Shown piece by piece: positions 27,544 to 39,174 of a DNA stretch of 64,000 nt. The notes beneath the pieces were generated by a model. The model was not told the DNA's origin. It saw only the letters and a list, made by a program, of their open reading frames with translations, and ran no database searches. The translations under genes and the position numbers were made by a program. Positions within the stretch are counted from its first letter, which is position 1, and each line of letters starts with the position of its first letter. The stretch is from positions 2,170,001 to 2,234,000 of the forward strand of contig NZ_CP093342.1 in the NCBI RefSeq assembly GCF_022637555.1. The letters are read 5' to 3'. This DNA comes from Microbacterium sp. H1-D42. Its GTDB lineage: Bacteria > Actinomycetota > Actinomycetes > Actinomycetales > Microbacteriaceae.

Positions 27544-29184
27544 TTACGCGCGACGACCCTTGACGATCTTCTCCTGGTTGACGTCCTCCGCCTGAGCGGC
27601 AGCGTGTTCCTCGTGACCGGGGGCGCCGATAGCGTGCCCCTTGCCACCCTGGAACTCCAGGATGAAGGCATCCGTCTGCTTCTCGAGCTCTGCCACCGTG
27701 GCATCGTCGAGGACGTTGGTCTCACGCAAGGTGTCGAGGATGCCGGTGTTGCGACGCAGGTAGTCGAGCAGGTCGCGCTCGAAGCGCAGCACGTCCTCGA
27801 TCTCGATCGTGTCGAGCTTGCCGTTCGTTCCGGCCCAGATCGAGACGACCTGCTCCTCGACGGGGTACGGCGAGTACTGCGGCTGCTTGAGCAGCTCAGT
27901 CAGACGCGCGCCACGGGCGAGCTGACGACGCGAAGCCGCGTCGAGGTCGGAGGCGAACATCGCGAAGGCCTCAAGCGAGCGGTACTGCGCCAGCTCGAGC
28001 TTCAGCGTTCCGGAGACCTTCTTGATCGACTTGACCTGGGCGTCACCGCCGACTCGAGAGACCGAGATACCCACGTCGACAGCAGGACGCTGGTTGGCGT
28101 TGAACAGGTCGGACTGCAGGAAGATCTGGCCGTCGGTGATCGAGATCACGTTGGTCGGGATGTACGCCGAGACATCATTGGCCTTGGTCTCGATGATGGG
28201 AAGACCCGTCATGGACCCTGCTCCGAGCTCGTCGGACAGCTTCGCGCAGCGCTCGAGCAGACGCGAGTGCAGGTAGAACACGTCGCCCGGGTAGGCTTCA
28301 CGGCCCGGCGGGCGGCGCAGCAGCAGAGAGACGGCGCGGTAGGCCTCAGCCTGCTTCGACAGGTCATCGAAGATGATCAGCACGTGCTTGCCGCCGTACA
28401 TCCAGTGCTGGCCGATGGCGGAGCCTGTGTAAGGGGCCAGGTACTTGAAGCCCGCGGGGTCCGAAGCGGGAGCGGCCACGATCGTGGTGTACTCCAGCGC
28501 ACCGGCCTCTTCCAGCGCGCCCTTGACGGAGGCGATGGTCGAGCCCTTCTGGCCGACGGCGACGTAGATGCAGCGGACCTGCTTGTTGACGTCGCCGGAC
28601 TCCCAGTTGGCCTTCTGGTTGATGATCGTGTCGATCGCGATGGCCGTCTTGCCGGTCTGGCGGTCGCCGATGATCAGCTGACGCTGGCCGCGGCCGACCG
28701 GGATCATCGCGTCGATGGCCTTCATGCCGGTCTGCATCGGTTCGTGCACCGACTTGCGCTGCATGACGCCCGGCGCCTGCAGCTCGAGCGCGCGCACACC
28801 CTCGGACGCGATCGCGCCGAGGCCGTCGATCGGGTTGCCGAGTGTGTCGACCACACGGCCGAGGTAGCCGTCGCCGACCGGAACCGAGAGGACCTCGCCG
28901 GTGCGGGTGACTTCCTGACCCGCTTCGATGCCGGCGAATTCGCCGAGAACGACCACGCCGATCTGGTGCTCGTCGAGGCTCAGGGCCAGGCCCTTGGTGC
29001 CATCAGCGAACGTGACGAGCTCGTTGGCCATGACGCCCGGCAGCCCCTCGACGTGCGCGATGCCATCGGCAGCGTCGATGACGGTGCCGACCTCGGTCGC
29101 CGCGGCGCCGGTGGGCTCGTACGCGTCGGCGAAGTTCTTCAGCGCGTCACGGATGACGTCGGGGCTGATCGATAGTTCTGCCAT
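27544..29184 (-). CDS. atpA: ATP synthase alpha subunit
   Basis: The non-catalytic nucleotide-binding F1 subunit, 546 residues, slightly long because of a C-terminal tail rich in Glu and Ala. The P-loop [13 protein letters not shown] is near residue 178, and [13 protein letters not shown] and the signature PAVDVG are present. It continues the operon with a 19-base gap to atpG. Confidence 0.98.
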   Translation of the reverse strand: MAELSISPDVIRDALKNFADAYEPTGAAATEVGTVIDAADGIAHVEGLPGVMANELVTFADGTKGLALSLDEHQIGVVVLGEFAGIEAGQEVTRTGEVLSVPVGDGYLGRVVDTLGNPIDGLGAIASEGVRALELQAPGVMQRKSVHEPMQTGMKAIDAMIPVGRGQRQLIIGDRQTGKTAIAIDTIINQKANWESGDVNKQVRCIYVAVGQKGSTIASVKGALEEAGALEYTTIVAAPASDPAGFKYLAPYTGSAIGQHWMYGGKHVLIIFDDLSKQAEAYRAVSLLLRRPPGREAYPGDVFYLHSRLLERCAKLSDELGAGSMTGLPIIETKANDVSAYIPTNVISITDGQIFLQSDLFNANQRPAVDVGISVSRVGGDAQVKSIKKVSGTLKLELAQYRSLEAFAMFASDLDAASRRQLARGARLTELLKQPQYSPYPVEEQVVSIWAGTNGKLDTIEIEDVLRFERDLLDYLRRNTGILDTLRETNVLDDATVAELEKQTDAFILEFQGGKGHAIGAPGHEEHAAAQAEDVNQEKIVKGRRA

Positions 29185-29234
29185 TGTCTTCCCTTTGTGT
29201 GTCTGGGTGTGCGCGGTTCCCCGCGTCGAGTAGT

Positions 29235-30023
29235 TCAGCTCGCGAGCTTCTGGCGAAGGTCTGCGAGTCGGGCGGAGATACTGCCGTCGATGACGTCATC
29301 GGCGACCTGCACGCGCAGTCCTCCGACGACCGTGGGGTCGATCACCTGGTTGATGGAGATCTCGCCCCCATAGCGACGTGCCAGCGCATCACGGAGACGG
29401 GTCTCCTGCGCGACGGCGATCGGTGCGGCGGTGTAGACCGTCGCGACCGTGCGGCCGCCCTGTGCGGAGACGATGCGAATCGCACGGGAAAGCTGCTGAC
29501 GGATGCGGCGCTCGCGCGACTGGCGCACCAGCGAGGAGGCGATCAGCACGGTGGCGGGTGCCGCCGACGTGCCGAGCAGCTTCTCGACCAGGACGCCCTT
29601 TGCTGCGGCGTCTCCGAGACGGCTGCCGAGGGCGAGCTCCAACTCGGGGTTGGCAGCGACGATGCGCGAGAAACTGAACAGCTCCCCCGCGATGTCGTCC
29701 TTCGCCGATGCGATCGCGGTCGCGCGGATCGCGAGCTCTTCGACACCGTCGACGAGATCGGATGCCGACGACCAGCGCTCTGCCACGACAGCAGTCAGCA
29801 GCGTGCGCACCGGTGCCGAAGCACCGGCGAACACAGCGGCGACCAGCGCGGTCCGCGCCTGAGCGGGAGCTGCGGGATCAGCGAGCGCGCCGCTCAGCTG
29901 GGCCGAGTCCCCGATGGCGCGGGCGGCTGCGAACAGCTCGGCCGCGCTGTCGAGGGTCAGGCCCGACGCTGCGGCAAGCGCGTCCGTCGATGCCGCGAGT
30001 GCCTGAGTGGTCGCGCTGCCCAT
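29235..30023 (-). CDS. atpH: ATP synthase delta subunit
   Basis: The 262-residue delta subunit of the peripheral stalk, long as is usual in actinobacteria (the N-terminal half is an added helical segment). The C-terminus has [22 protein letters not shown] and the signature [20 protein letters not shown]. Its ATG overlaps the atpF stop by one base (TAATG), showing translational coupling. Confidence 0.96.
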   Translation of the reverse strand: MGSATTQALAASTDALAAASGLTLDSAAELFAAARAIGDSAQLSGALADPAAPAQARTALVAAVFAGASAPVRTLLTAVVAERWSSASDLVDGVEELAIRATAIASAKDDIAGELFSFSRIVAANPELELALGSRLGDAAAKGVLVEKLLGTSAAPATVLIASSLVRQSRERRIRQQLSRAIRIVSAQGGRTVATVYTAAPIAVAQETRLRDALARRYGGEISINQVIDPTVVGGLRVQVADDVIDGSISARLADLRQKLAS

Positions 30024-30562
30024 TACTTCGCCTTCTCGAGGTCGGCCAGGAAGCGGTCCACGACGGCCGTCGCACGGCTGTCATCGGAGAGGGTCTCTCC
30101 AACGACGTTGCCTGCGAGGTCGATCGCGAGCGTGCCGACCTCACTGCGGAGGGACACGAAGGCGGCCTGACGCTCGGCTTCGATCTGCGTGTGCGCGGCA
30201 GTGGTGATGCGGGTCGCCTCAGCGGCCGCAGCATCCTTCGCCTCGGTCACGATCTTCTTGCCGTCCTCACGGGCGGCCTCACGGATCTCGCCGGCTTCGG
30301 TGCGAGCCTCGGCGAGCTGGCGGGTGTACTCCTCCAGCGCCTCCTCGGCCTGCTTCTGCGCCTCATCAGCCTTGGCGATGTTGCCCTCGATGGCGGCGGA
30401 GCGCTCGTCGAGCATCGCGACCAGGCGCGGCAGGGCGACCTTCCACACCACGATGAGGATGATGAGGAACCACAGACCCGACCAGATGATGTCGTACCAC
30501 GCGGGAATCAGCGGGTTAGGCGCTTCCTCCGCGGCGAGGTTCGTGACAAGAGCGTTCAGCAT
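30023..30562 (-). CDS. atpF: ATP synthase b subunit
   Basis: The membrane-anchored stator subunit, 179 residues: one transmembrane helix near residues 26-46 (IIWSGLWFLIILIVVWKVAL) and a long charged coiled coil (LDERSAAIEGNIAKADEAQ onward). It overlaps atpH by one base. Confidence 0.96.
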   Translation of the reverse strand: MLNALVTNLAAEEAPNPLIPAWYDIIWSGLWFLIILIVVWKVALPRLVAMLDERSAAIEGNIAKADEAQKQAEEALEEYTRQLAEARTEAGEIREAAREDGKKIVTEAKDAAAAEATRITTAAHTQIEAERQAAFVSLRSEVGTLAIDLAGNVVGETLSDDSRATAVVDRFLADLEKAK

Positions 30563-30589
30563 CCTGTCTCCTTCAGAGCTCGGTGCGGA

Positions 30590-31749
<1,160 letters not shown>

Positions 31750-31794
31750 GCGCTCGCGGGACGAGCGGCGGGCACCCGTAAAACACTACCAGAC

Positions 31795-32304
31795 TCAGTT
31801 CCCCTCTGAAGCCGCGGGCGGGGTGCCGCCGGCCGTATCGGGGGTCTCATCCTCAGGATTCACGGTCGGCAGGGTGATGTCACTGACGTTCGGCAGGCGC
31901 ATCCGCGTGAGCACCACGACATCGACGATGAGTGACATGGCCACGCCTGCGACGATCGACAGGAAGAACACCAGCGGCACGATCCACGGCTGGCCGCTGA
32001 GCACGATCATCACCACGAGGAAGATCCCGAGCTTGAGCAGCCATCCGCCCAACACGATGGCGAAGAACAGCTGCACGTAAATCGGGTCGCCGAACCAGCG
32101 GTTCGCGAACAGGATGCTGCCCGCAGTGATGCCGAGGAACACGACGGCCAGCAGCACACCGAGCAGGCCGCTCCACAGACCGTTCATGCCGGCGACGGCA
32201 TACCCGATCCCGCCGGCGACGAGCGCGAGCACCAGGGCGGATACCCCTGACCACGCCAGGGTGCGGCGCAGGATCGGATTGCTGGAGACGGGGCTCGGGG
32301 TCAT
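31795..32304 (-). CDS. AtpI-like membrane protein
   Basis: A 169-residue protein with four hydrophobic segments (about 18-36, 40-62, 75-100 and 105-130) and a Pro/Thr/Glu-rich C-terminus. Its place directly before atpB is that of AtpI, the assembly helper of the c-ring and a possible Mg2+ carrier; sequence similarity is weak. It overlaps the wecA-like gene by 4 bases (ATGA). Confidence 0.85.
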   Translation of the reverse strand: MTPSPVSSNPILRRTLAWSGVSALVLALVAGGIGYAVAGMNGLWSGLLGVLLAVVFLGITAGSILFANRWFGDPIYVQLFFAIVLGGWLLKLGIFLVVMIVLSGQPWIVPLVFFLSIVAGVAMSLIVDVVVLTRMRLPNVSDITLPTVNPEDETPDTAGGTPPAASEGN

Positions 32305-33485
32305 CGGGGCTCCAAAGTGTCTGAGGAAGTCGGGGTCGGCGCGGCACCGGCGTCAGGTGCATGGCGCCGAGCGGGCGGAAGGAGGGTGACGACGAGGCAG
32401 GCCGCGATGCCGACGACGCCGAAGGCGATCGCGCCCAAGTACCCGCCGGGCCAGTCCTCGCGTGAGGCGATGTACATCAGCAGCACGGTGAGCGAGATCA
32501 CCGCCGTCCAGGCGTAGAAGATCAGCACGGCGTCGCGGTCGCGGTGACCCAGATCCAGCATGCGGTGGTGCAGGTGCTTGCGGTCGGGCGAGAATGGCGA
32601 CTTGCCTGCGCGCATGCGTCGGAAGACGGCCAGCCCGAAATCGAGCAGCGGCAGCATCACGATCACCAGCGGCAGCACGATCGGGATGAATGCACCGAGC
32701 AGCTGCGAACGGCCGAACTGCTCGGGGTCGAAGGCGTTGACGTCGCCCTGTCCTGTCAGCGCGATTGCTGAGGTGGCCATCAGCAGCCCCAGCACCAGTG
32801 CGCCGGAGTCGCCCATGAACAGCTTCGCCGGGCTCCAGTTCAGGGGCAGGAAGCCCAGGCAGGCGCCGATCAGCACCGCGGCGAGGAACGTGGCGAGGTT
32901 GAAGTATGTCGTGGCTCCGGAGTCGCGGGTGAGGATGTAGGAGTACACGAAGAAGATGCCGTTGGCGATGAGGCAGACGCCGGCGACCAGTCCGTCGAGA
33001 CCGTCGATGAAGTTGACGGCGTTCATCACGACGACGATGGCGAACATGGTCACCAGGATGCTCACCCAGCTTGAGACGAGGATCATGTCCCCCACCGGCA
33101 GCGACAGGATCTGCAGGCCGCCACCGACCGTGATGATTCCCGCGGCGAGGAACTGCGCGGCCAGTTTGATCATCCAGTCGAGGTCGATCAGATCGTCGAT
33201 GACGCCGATCACGGCGATCAGCAGGGCGGCGCCGAGGATCGACCACAGTGTCTGCGGCGGCACCCACATGCGCTCGAAGAACGGATTGGCCGACGAGACG
33301 AGGATGGCCGAGGCGATGCCGATGAACATCGCGACACCGCCCAGCCGCGGCGTCGGGGTCTTGTGCACGTCCCGTTCACGGATGCCGGGGTAGAGCTTGA
33401 ACTTCAAGCTCAGCCGCCAGACCGCCCATGACAGCGCGAAGGTGATCGACGCCGTCAGGATGATCGTGAACAGATACTGCTTCAC
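32301..33485 (-). CDS. UDP-phosphate GlcNAc-1-P transferase, WecA/MraY family
   Basis: A 394-residue polytopic enzyme that moves a sugar phosphate from a UDP-sugar to undecaprenyl (or decaprenyl) phosphate at the start of cell-wall polymer synthesis. Motifs for metal and nucleotide are present: VIGVIDDLIDLD, NAVNFIDGLDGLVAG, KLFMGDSGAL and the basic KHLHHRMLDLGH. About ten membrane helices. It overlaps its neighbours by 4 bases on each side, so tsaC, this gene and atpI are translated as one unit. Confidence 0.94.
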   Translation of the reverse strand: MKQYLFTIILTASITFALSWAVWRLSLKFKLYPGIRERDVHKTPTPRLGGVAMFIGIASAILVSSANPFFERMWVPPQTLWSILGAALLIAVIGVIDDLIDLDWMIKLAAQFLAAGIITVGGGLQILSLPVGDMILVSSWVSILVTMFAIVVVMNAVNFIDGLDGLVAGVCLIANGIFFVYSYILTRDSGATTYFNLATFLAAVLIGACLGFLPLNWSPAKLFMGDSGALVLGLLMATSAIALTGQGDVNAFDPEQFGRSQLLGAFIPIVLPLVIVMLPLLDFGLAVFRRMRAGKSPFSPDRKHLHHRMLDLGHRDRDAVLIFYAWTAVISLTVLLMYIASREDWPGGYLGAIAFGVVGIAACLVVTLLPPARRHAPDAGAAPTPTSSDTLEPR

Positions 33486-34249
33486 TCTTCGTCGACCGCG
33501 CCTTCATCGACGGCGCTCTCGCCGACCGCGCCTTCGCCGTCGGCGGCAGGTTCCGGCGTGCCATCACCGGGCTGCTCGGCGGGCTCGAGCAGGTCGCCGA
33601 GCACCTCTTCCAGCTGCTCCCTGGTGACTGCGCCCGCTCGCAGGATGCGCACGAGCGGCGTCTCGTCGGCTGCAGTGCCGACGAGCGATGTCGCGTCGAC
33701 GATCGTCGAGGGCACCCCGTTCTCGCTGTAGCCCTGTTCAAGGTAGACGGCGACGCTGTCCCCGAGCATCTCCTCGGCATCTGAGGCGATGATGGCGGCA
33801 TCGCGGCCCGTGAGGTTGGCGCTGGAGACCGCCAGTGGCCCCGTCTCGGCCAGCAGCTCGAGGGCGATGCGCTGGTTCGGCATCCGCACGGCGACGGTGC
33901 CGAGCGTCTCGCCGAGATCCCAGGTCAGCGAGGGCTGAGCGGGCAGGACGATGGTCAGTCCGCCTGGCCAGAAGGCGTCCACCAGCTTCTGCACGGCCGC
34001 CGGCACCTCTTCGACGAGTGCGGCGAGCATGTCCTGGCCTGCCACGAGCACGGGCGGCGGCATGTCGCGCCCACGCCCCTTCGCATCGAGCAGTCGCTGC
34101 ACAGCGGTCGGCGAGAACGCATCGGCAGCGAGACCGTAGACGGTGTCGGTGGGCAGCACGACCAGCTCGCCTCGGGCGATGGCCTGGCGCGCGTGGCGCA
34201 TGCCGGCGAGGACCTGGGAGTCGTCGCGGCAATCGAAGACAGTTGACAT
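33482..34249 (-). CDS. tsaC: L-threonylcarbamoyladenylate synthase
   Basis: A 255-residue YrdC/Sua5-type protein that makes threonylcarbamoyl-AMP for the t6A37 tRNA modification. Family motifs are VVLPTDTVYGLAADAFSP, KGRGRDMPPPVLVAG and SANLTGRDAA. The C-terminal tail is acidic with repeated GAVDE/SAVDE units (last 20 residues), unlike the catalytic part. It ends by overlapping the wecA-like gene. Confidence 0.93.
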   Translation of the reverse strand: MSTVFDCRDDSQVLAGMRHARQAIARGELVVLPTDTVYGLAADAFSPTAVQRLLDAKGRGRDMPPPVLVAGQDMLAALVEEVPAAVQKLVDAFWPGGLTIVLPAQPSLTWDLGETLGTVAVRMPNQRIALELLAETGPLAVSSANLTGRDAAIIASDAEEMLGDSVAVYLEQGYSENGVPSTIVDATSLVGTAADETPLVRILRAGAVTREQLEEVLGDLLEPAEQPGDGTPEPAADGEGAVGESAVDEGAVDEE

Positions 34250-34297
34250 GGCGTGCCTATTCTACGGTGGTCGTCGCTGAGTTCCCCCGACGACTGC

Positions 34298-35155
34298 TCA
34301 GTCGCGCAGCGCCGTGGTGGCGCGATCGCGGCGGGTCAGATCCTGATGCGTGGATGCCGCGCGCCAGCCATCGCCGGAGAGGATGCTGCGGATGGCCTCC
34401 CCCTGCAGCTCGCCGTGCTCGAGCACGAGCAGTCCGCCGTCGTGCAGCAGCTCCCGTGCCCGACCGCTGATCACGCGCACGACATCCAGACCGTCGGCAC
34501 CGCCGTACAGGGCCTGAGCCGGGTCATGCAGCCGCACCTCAGGGTCGCGCGGGATGGCGTCGTCCGGCACATAGGGCGGGTTGGAGATGACGACGTCGAC
34601 CGTGCCGCGCAGATCGTCGAAGGCCGTCGCCAGATCGCCATGGATCAGAGTGAGGTTCTCCACTCCGGCGACATTGCGTGCCGCCCAGGCGTGGGCCTCT
34701 GGTGAGCGCTCCACAGCGAAGACGCGGGCGTGCGGCACCTCCGTGGCCATGGCCAGCGCGATGGCGCCGCTCCCTGTACCGAGGTCGACGGCGATGGGGG
34801 CCGGTGCGGCGTTCTCGAGCAGAGCGTCGATCGCGAACTGCACCACGGTCTCGGTCTCGGGTCGAGGGACGAATACCCCGGGTCCCACGGCCAGCTCGAG
34901 GTGCCGGAATGCGGCAGTGCCGGTGAGATGCTGCAGCGGCTCGCGGGCAGCGCGGCGCAGGACCAAGGCGTCCAGCTCGGCAGCATCCGATTCGGAGATC
35001 TCGTCGCCACGCAGCGCAGCGGCCTGCACTGCTCCCCTGCCCGCCCCCAGCACGTGTCCCAGCAGCAGCTCGGCATCCACCGACGGGTCAGGCACTCCCG
35101 CCTCGGTCAGCTGCTGAGTGACGGCGCGCAGGCGCGCGGAGAGGGTCTCGGGCAT
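34298..35155 (-). CDS. prmC: Release factor glutamine methyltransferase
   Basis: PrmC (HemK) N5-methylates the glutamine of the GGQ motif in peptide chain release factors. The 285-residue protein has the N-terminal helical domain, the SAM motif DLGTGSGAIAL and the catalytic ISNPPYVP. Release factor gene prfA is normally next to it; here a plus-strand block of three genes lies between them. Confidence 0.95.
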   Translation of the reverse strand: MPETLSARLRAVTQQLTEAGVPDPSVDAELLLGHVLGAGRGAVQAAALRGDEISESDAAELDALVLRRAAREPLQHLTGTAAFRHLELAVGPGVFVPRPETETVVQFAIDALLENAAPAPIAVDLGTGSGAIALAMATEVPHARVFAVERSPEAHAWAARNVAGVENLTLIHGDLATAFDDLRGTVDVVISNPPYVPDDAIPRDPEVRLHDPAQALYGGADGLDVVRVISGRARELLHDGGLLVLEHGELQGEAIRSILSGDGWRAASTHQDLTRRDRATTALRD

Positions 35156-35227
35156 CCTCTCAGCGTATTCCTTGCGGCCCGTCGGTCACATTCGGGCATA
35201 TTGCGACATCGTCAAACCTGCGCGACG

Positions 35228-35233
35228 TAGGCT
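35228..35233 (+). promoter_or_regulatory. Probable -10 box of cysK
   Basis: TAGGCT upstream of cysK. Transcription from it would give a short leader of about 28 bases carrying the ribosome site AAAGG before the ATG at 35267. Confidence 0.4.
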
Positions 35234-35266
35234 GAGCACGCTCCAGCCGACGAAGAAAGGCCCGAC

Positions 35267-36214
35267 ATGACCGGCATCCACACCGACATCACCAGCACCT
35301 TCGGCAACACGCCGCTGGTCCGCCTGAACCGCCTCACCGAGGGCCTCGACGCGACCGTGCTGGTCAAGCTTGAGTCGTTCAACCCGGCCTCGAGCGTGAA
35401 GGACCGCATCGGCATCGCCATCGTCGACGCCGCCGAGGCTTCAGGCGAGCTGAAGCCGGGCGGCACGATCGTCGAGGCCACCAGCGGCAACACGGGCATC
35501 GCGCTGGCGATGGTCGGCGCTGCGCGCGGCTACAAGGTCGTCCTCACGATGCCCGCCTCGATGTCGAAGGAGCGCCGCGTGCTGCTGAAGGCATTCGGCG
35601 CCGAACTCGTGCTCACCGACCCCACCAAGGGCATGAGCGGAGCCATCGAAGCTCTCCAGGAAGTCATCGAGAACACCCCGGGCGCGGTCTGGGCTCGGCA
35701 GTTCGAGAACGCGGCCAACCCGCAGATCCACCGCGAGACCACCGCGCAGGAGATCCTGCGCGACACCGACGGCGCTGTCGATGTGTTCATCGCCGGTGTC
35801 GGCACCGGCGGCACTGTCACGGGCACCGGCCAGGCACTCAAGGCCGCCAAGCCGGACGTCAAGGTGATCGCCGTGGAGCCGAAGGACTCTCCCTTGCTCT
35901 CCGAGGGCCGCGTGGGCCCTGCCAAGATCCAGGGAATCGGACCGAACTTCGTGCCGGCTGTGCTCGACCGCGACGTGATCGACGAGATCATCACGGCCGA
36001 GTTCGATGAGTCACTCGCCACGGCACGCGACCTCGCCGCCAAGGAGGGTCTGCTGGTCGGAATCTCCAGCGGCGCGGCCGTCGCCCAGGCGCTGAAGGTC
36101 GCGGCGCGCCCCGAGAGCGCAGGCAAGACGATCGTGGTGATCGCCCCTGATACCGGCGAGCGCTACATCTCCACCGCACTGTTCGAGGATCTGCGCGAAG
36201 AGCCGCAGAACTGA
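35267..36214 (+). CDS. cysK: Cysteine synthase (O-acetylserine sulfhydrylase)
   Basis: CysK makes L-cysteine from O-acetylserine and sulfide, using PLP. The 315-residue sequence has [10 protein letters not shown] (residues 14-23), the PLP-lysine in [32 protein letters not shown] and the phosphate-loop region [11 protein letters not shown]. It is 6 bases from cysE, so the two enzymes of cysteine synthesis share a transcript and can form the cysteine synthase complex. Confidence 0.97.
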   Translation: MTGIHTDITSTFGNTPLVRLNRLTEGLDATVLVKLESFNPASSVKDRIGIAIVDAAEASGELKPGGTIVEATSGNTGIALAMVGAARGYKVVLTMPASMSKERRVLLKAFGAELVLTDPTKGMSGAIEALQEVIENTPGAVWARQFENAANPQIHRETTAQEILRDTDGAVDVFIAGVGTGGTVTGTGQALKAAKPDVKVIAVEPKDSPLLSEGRVGPAKIQGIGPNFVPAVLDRDVIDEIITAEFDESLATARDLAAKEGLLVGISSGAAVAQALKVAARPESAGKTIVVIAPDTGERYISTALFEDLREEPQN

Positions 36215-36220
36215 GTCGGT

Positions 36221-36790
36221 GTGAGCTTCATCTCCCGAGTCCGTGAGGACATCGCAGCCGCGCGCCACCGAGATCCGGCAGCGCGCACCAACTTCGAGGT
36301 GGCACTGCTCTACCCCGGGCTGCACGCGATCTGGGCGCACCGACTGTGGCACGCGCTCTGGCGACGCGGCCTGCGGTTTCCCGCCCGCCTCGGCTCGCAG
36401 CTGACGCGCTGGCTCACCGGGATCGAGATCCACCCCGCGGCGCGGATCGGGAGACGATTCTTCATCGACCATGGAATGGGCGTCGTGATCGGCGAGACGG
36501 CCGAGATCGGCGACGACGTGATGCTGTACCACGGCGTCACGCTGGGTGGCAGGGCGCCCTCCCACGGCAAGCGGCACCCGACGCTGGAAGACGGCGTCGC
36601 GGTGGGCACCGGAGCGAAGATCCTCGGCCCGATCCGGGTCGGCGCACGCAGCGTGGTGGGGGCGAACGCGGTGGTGACGAAGGATGCCCCGCCCGACAGC
36701 GTGCTGGTGGGTGTGCCTGCGAAGCCTCGGCCGCGGGGCGCGGATGAGAGCACTCGCGCCCTGCTGGCGGCACCGGACTACGTGATTTAG
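36221..36790 (+). CDS. cysE: Serine O-acetyltransferase
   Basis: CysE acetylates serine with acetyl-CoA. This short form (189 residues) has a brief N-terminal helical part and the left-handed beta-helix of hexapeptide repeats: [42 protein letters not shown] and the [18 protein letters not shown] run. Catalytic His in FIDHG and HGVTLGG are present. GTG start, 6 bases after cysK; C-terminal tail ends in VI, as expected for docking into CysK. Confidence 0.96.
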   Translation: MSFISRVREDIAAARHRDPAARTNFEVALLYPGLHAIWAHRLWHALWRRGLRFPARLGSQLTRWLTGIEIHPAARIGRRFFIDHGMGVVIGETAEIGDDVMLYHGVTLGGRAPSHGKRHPTLEDGVAVGTGAKILGPIRVGARSVVGANAVVTKDAPPDSVLVGVPAKPRPRGADESTRALLAAPDYVI

Positions 36791-36819
36791 ACACAGAGCA
36801 CTCAAGAGCACTCAATCGT

Positions 36820-36850
36820 GTGGGGCGATCGTCTGGGACGATCGCCCCAC
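36820..36850 (+). terminator. Perfect 14-bp hairpin after cysE
   Basis: GTGGGGCGATCGTC (36820-36833) pairs fully with GACGATCGCCCCAC (36837-36850) around a 3-base loop, followed by TGTTTGG. It is a strong intrinsic terminator candidate for cysKE. Confidence 0.85.
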
Positions 36851-36941
36851 TGTTTGGATGATCCGTACGAGTCACGGCGCCATCCGGCGCCCTGCTTTGG
36901 CCTCTTCCGCCAGTACCTCAGCCAGACCCGCCCGCAGCCAA

Positions 36942-36947
36942 TAGCCT
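36942..36947 (+). promoter_or_regulatory. -10 box of the secreted hydrolase gene
   Basis: TAGCCT gives a leader of about 22 bases that contains the ribosome site AAGGAGG, 6 bases before the ATG at 36976. This gene is therefore not leaderless. Confidence 0.45.
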
Positions 36948-36975
36948 GCGTCGCAGTCGAGCAAGGAGGCTCCCC

Positions 36976-39156
36976 ATGGCGACAGAACCGCCAGTCAATC
37001 CCCAGGTCCCCCATCCCCCAGCAGTTCTGCGCTCCCCACACAATCCCCGGTTCCTCCGCGGACGTTGGCTGGCGACTGCAGCGGCCGCCGCAGTCGTCGC
37101 GACGATCGCGATCATCGCCCCGACCGGCGCCGCAGCCCCAGCATCCGCCGCTCAGGAGCAGGCAGCGCAGGCTCAGACCGCCGCGACCGCAGACGCCTGG
37201 TGGGAGCCGCCGAACCGGCCCTCCCCCGACGCCGAGCTCAACGCCACCGGCGCGCCGTTCACCGGCACCGTCGACGGCGAGGTGCGCGGCCTGGTCGACG
37301 CACACACCCACCTCAACTCGAACGAGGGCTTCGGCGGACGCATGATCTGCGGCGCGCCGTTCTCTCCGAACGGCATCGCCGCCGCCCTGCAGGACTGCCC
37401 CGAGCACTACCCCGACGGCGCTGGGGCGCTGTTCGAGAAGCTCACCAACACCGCCGACACCGACGGCCTGCACGACCCGGTCGGCTGGCCGACCTTCGCG
37501 GACTGGCCGGACGTCGCCTCGATGAGCCACCAGCAGTCCTACTACGCCTGGGTCGAGCGCGCGTGGCGCGGCGGACAGCGTGTGCTGGTGAACGACCTGG
37601 TCACGAACGGAGTGATCTGCTCTCTGCCGGTGATCATGCCGAAGGACCGCAGCTGTGACGAGATGTCGGCCATCCGCCTCGAAGCGCAGAAGGTGCGCGA
37701 GATGGAGGCGTACATCGACGACATCTACGGCGGAGCAGGCAAGGGCTTCTTCCGCATCGTCACCACACCGGCGCAGGCTCGCGAGGTGATCGAGTCCGGC
37801 CGGCTGGCCGTCGTGCTCGGTGTCGAGATGTCGGAGCCGTTCGGATGCAAGATGATCCTCGACGTCGCCCAGTGCGACCGCGCCGACATCGACGCCGGAC
37901 TCGCCGAATTCCAAGACCTCGGCGTGAGCAGCATGTTCCTGTGCCACAAGTTCGACAACGCGCTGTGCGGCGTGCGGTTCGACTCCGGCACGCAGGGCAC
38001 CATCATCAACGTCGGGCAGTTCTACTCCACCGGCACCTTCTGGTCGACGGAGCAGTGCACCGGTGCGATGCACGACAATCCGATCGGCAACGCCACAGTC
38101 CCCGAGATCGAAGAAGTGCTGCCGCCTGGTGTGGAGGTTCCGCAGTACAGCGCCGGGAAGAACTGCAACACGCGCGGTCTCACGTCGCTGGGCGAGTACA
38201 CGCTGAAGGCCATGATGGCGCGCAACATGATGATCGAACTCGACCACATGAGCGTCAAGTCCGCATCACGCAGCTTCGACCTGATCGAAGCCGCCGGCTA
38301 CCCCGGAGTGCTCTCCAGCCACAGCTGGATGGATGAGCGCATGGTCGACCGGCTGTACCGCCTCGGCGGATTCAAGTCCGGCTACCCGCACGACGCCGCC
38401 GGCTTCGTCTCGGAATGGCAGCGGGATGCCACCGCCCGCAACGCAGCCGGTGGCGGCTACGGCTTCGGGCTGGACTTCAACGGCGTCGGCAGCCACCCCG
38501 GTGGCGGCACCGCAGCGGTCCCGGTCAGCTATCCGTTCACCAGCGCAGACGGCAGCACCGTCATGGAACGCCAGGTGACCGGCCAGCGCACGTTCGACAT
38601 CAACACAGATGGCTTCGTGCACTCCGGCCTGCTGCCGGACTACGTGGAGCAGCTGCGGATCAACGGCGGTGGCGACGCGATCGTCGACGACCTGATGCGT
38701 GGCGCCGAGGCGTACCTCGGCACCTGGTCGGCGACCACCGCGTACGGATCGCAGATCAACCTCGCGACCGGAAGGCCTGCGACCGCGAGCACGTCGGAAT
38801 GGAATCCGTTCACCAGCTACAAGCCGAGTCGTGCCGTGGACGGCTCCGACTCGACGCGCTGGGCGGCGCGCGACTGGGACGGCAACCCGCAGTGGCTGCA
38901 GGTCGACCTCGGCGAGAGCGTCCCGGTGGAGCGGGTGACCGTCAACTGGGAGCGCGCGGCCGCGAAGGCGTGGAACGTGCAGCTTTCCGATGACGGCGCG
39001 AACTGGCGCACAGTGTGGTCGACGACCACCGGCGACGGCGGCCTGGACACGGCGACGTTCGAGCCGAGTTCGGCCAGATACGTGCGGGTGACCGGCACGC
39101 AGCGCACGACGAACTGGGGCTACTCGATCTGGGAGCTCGGCGTCTACGCCGGGTAG
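36976..39156 (+). CDS. Secreted amidohydrolase-like (membrane-dipeptidase-like) protein with discoidin domain
   Basis: A 726-residue exported protein. The signal peptide has a long n-region and a hydrophobic core around residues 32-55 ([18 protein letters not shown]), with cleavage after ASA. The catalytic part (about 90-590) opens with a metal motif VDAHTHLNS and later shows MIELDHMSVKS and SHSWMD, the pattern of amidohydrolase or dipeptidase-type metalloenzymes. Several cysteines suggest disulfides. The C-terminal 135 residues form an F5/8 type C (discoidin, CBM32-like) module: ATGRPATASTSEW, WLQVDLGESVPVERVTVNWE, YSIWELGVYAG. The module usually binds sugars, so a cell-wall or glycan-associated role is plausible. 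The exact substrate is not known. Confidence 0.88.
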   Translation: MATEPPVNPQVPHPPAVLRSPHNPRFLRGRWLATAAAAAVVATIAIIAPTGAAAPASAAQEQAAQAQTAATADAWWEPPNRPSPDAELNATGAPFTGTVDGEVRGLVDAHTHLNSNEGFGGRMICGAPFSPNGIAAALQDCPEHYPDGAGALFEKLTNTADTDGLHDPVGWPTFADWPDVASMSHQQSYYAWVERAWRGGQRVLVNDLVTNGVICSLPVIMPKDRSCDEMSAIRLEAQKVREMEAYIDDIYGGAGKGFFRIVTTPAQAREVIESGRLAVVLGVEMSEPFGCKMILDVAQCDRADIDAGLAEFQDLGVSSMFLCHKFDNALCGVRFDSGTQGTIINVGQFYSTGTFWSTEQCTGAMHDNPIGNATVPEIEEVLPPGVEVPQYSAGKNCNTRGLTSLGEYTLKAMMARNMMIELDHMSVKSASRSFDLIEAAGYPGVLSSHSWMDERMVDRLYRLGGFKSGYPHDAAGFVSEWQRDATARNAAGGGYGFGLDFNGVGSHPGGGTAAVPVSYPFTSADGSTVMERQVTGQRTFDINTDGFVHSGLLPDYVEQLRINGGGDAIVDDLMRGAEAYLGTWSATTAYGSQINLATGRPATASTSEWNPFTSYKPSRAVDGSDSTRWAARDWDGNPQWLQVDLGESVPVERVTVNWERAAAKAWNVQLSDDGANWRTVWSTTTGDGGLDTATFEPSSARYVRVTGTQRTTNWGYSIWELGVYAG

Positions 39157-39174
39157 TCGAGACCGGATAGCCAG

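Noticed and set aside
36802..38247. A 481-codon open frame antisense to the secreted hydrolase gene
   Set aside because: It has no recognisable domain and is rich in Arg/Val/His shadow composition; the plus-strand frame has a signal peptide, metal motifs and discoidin module.
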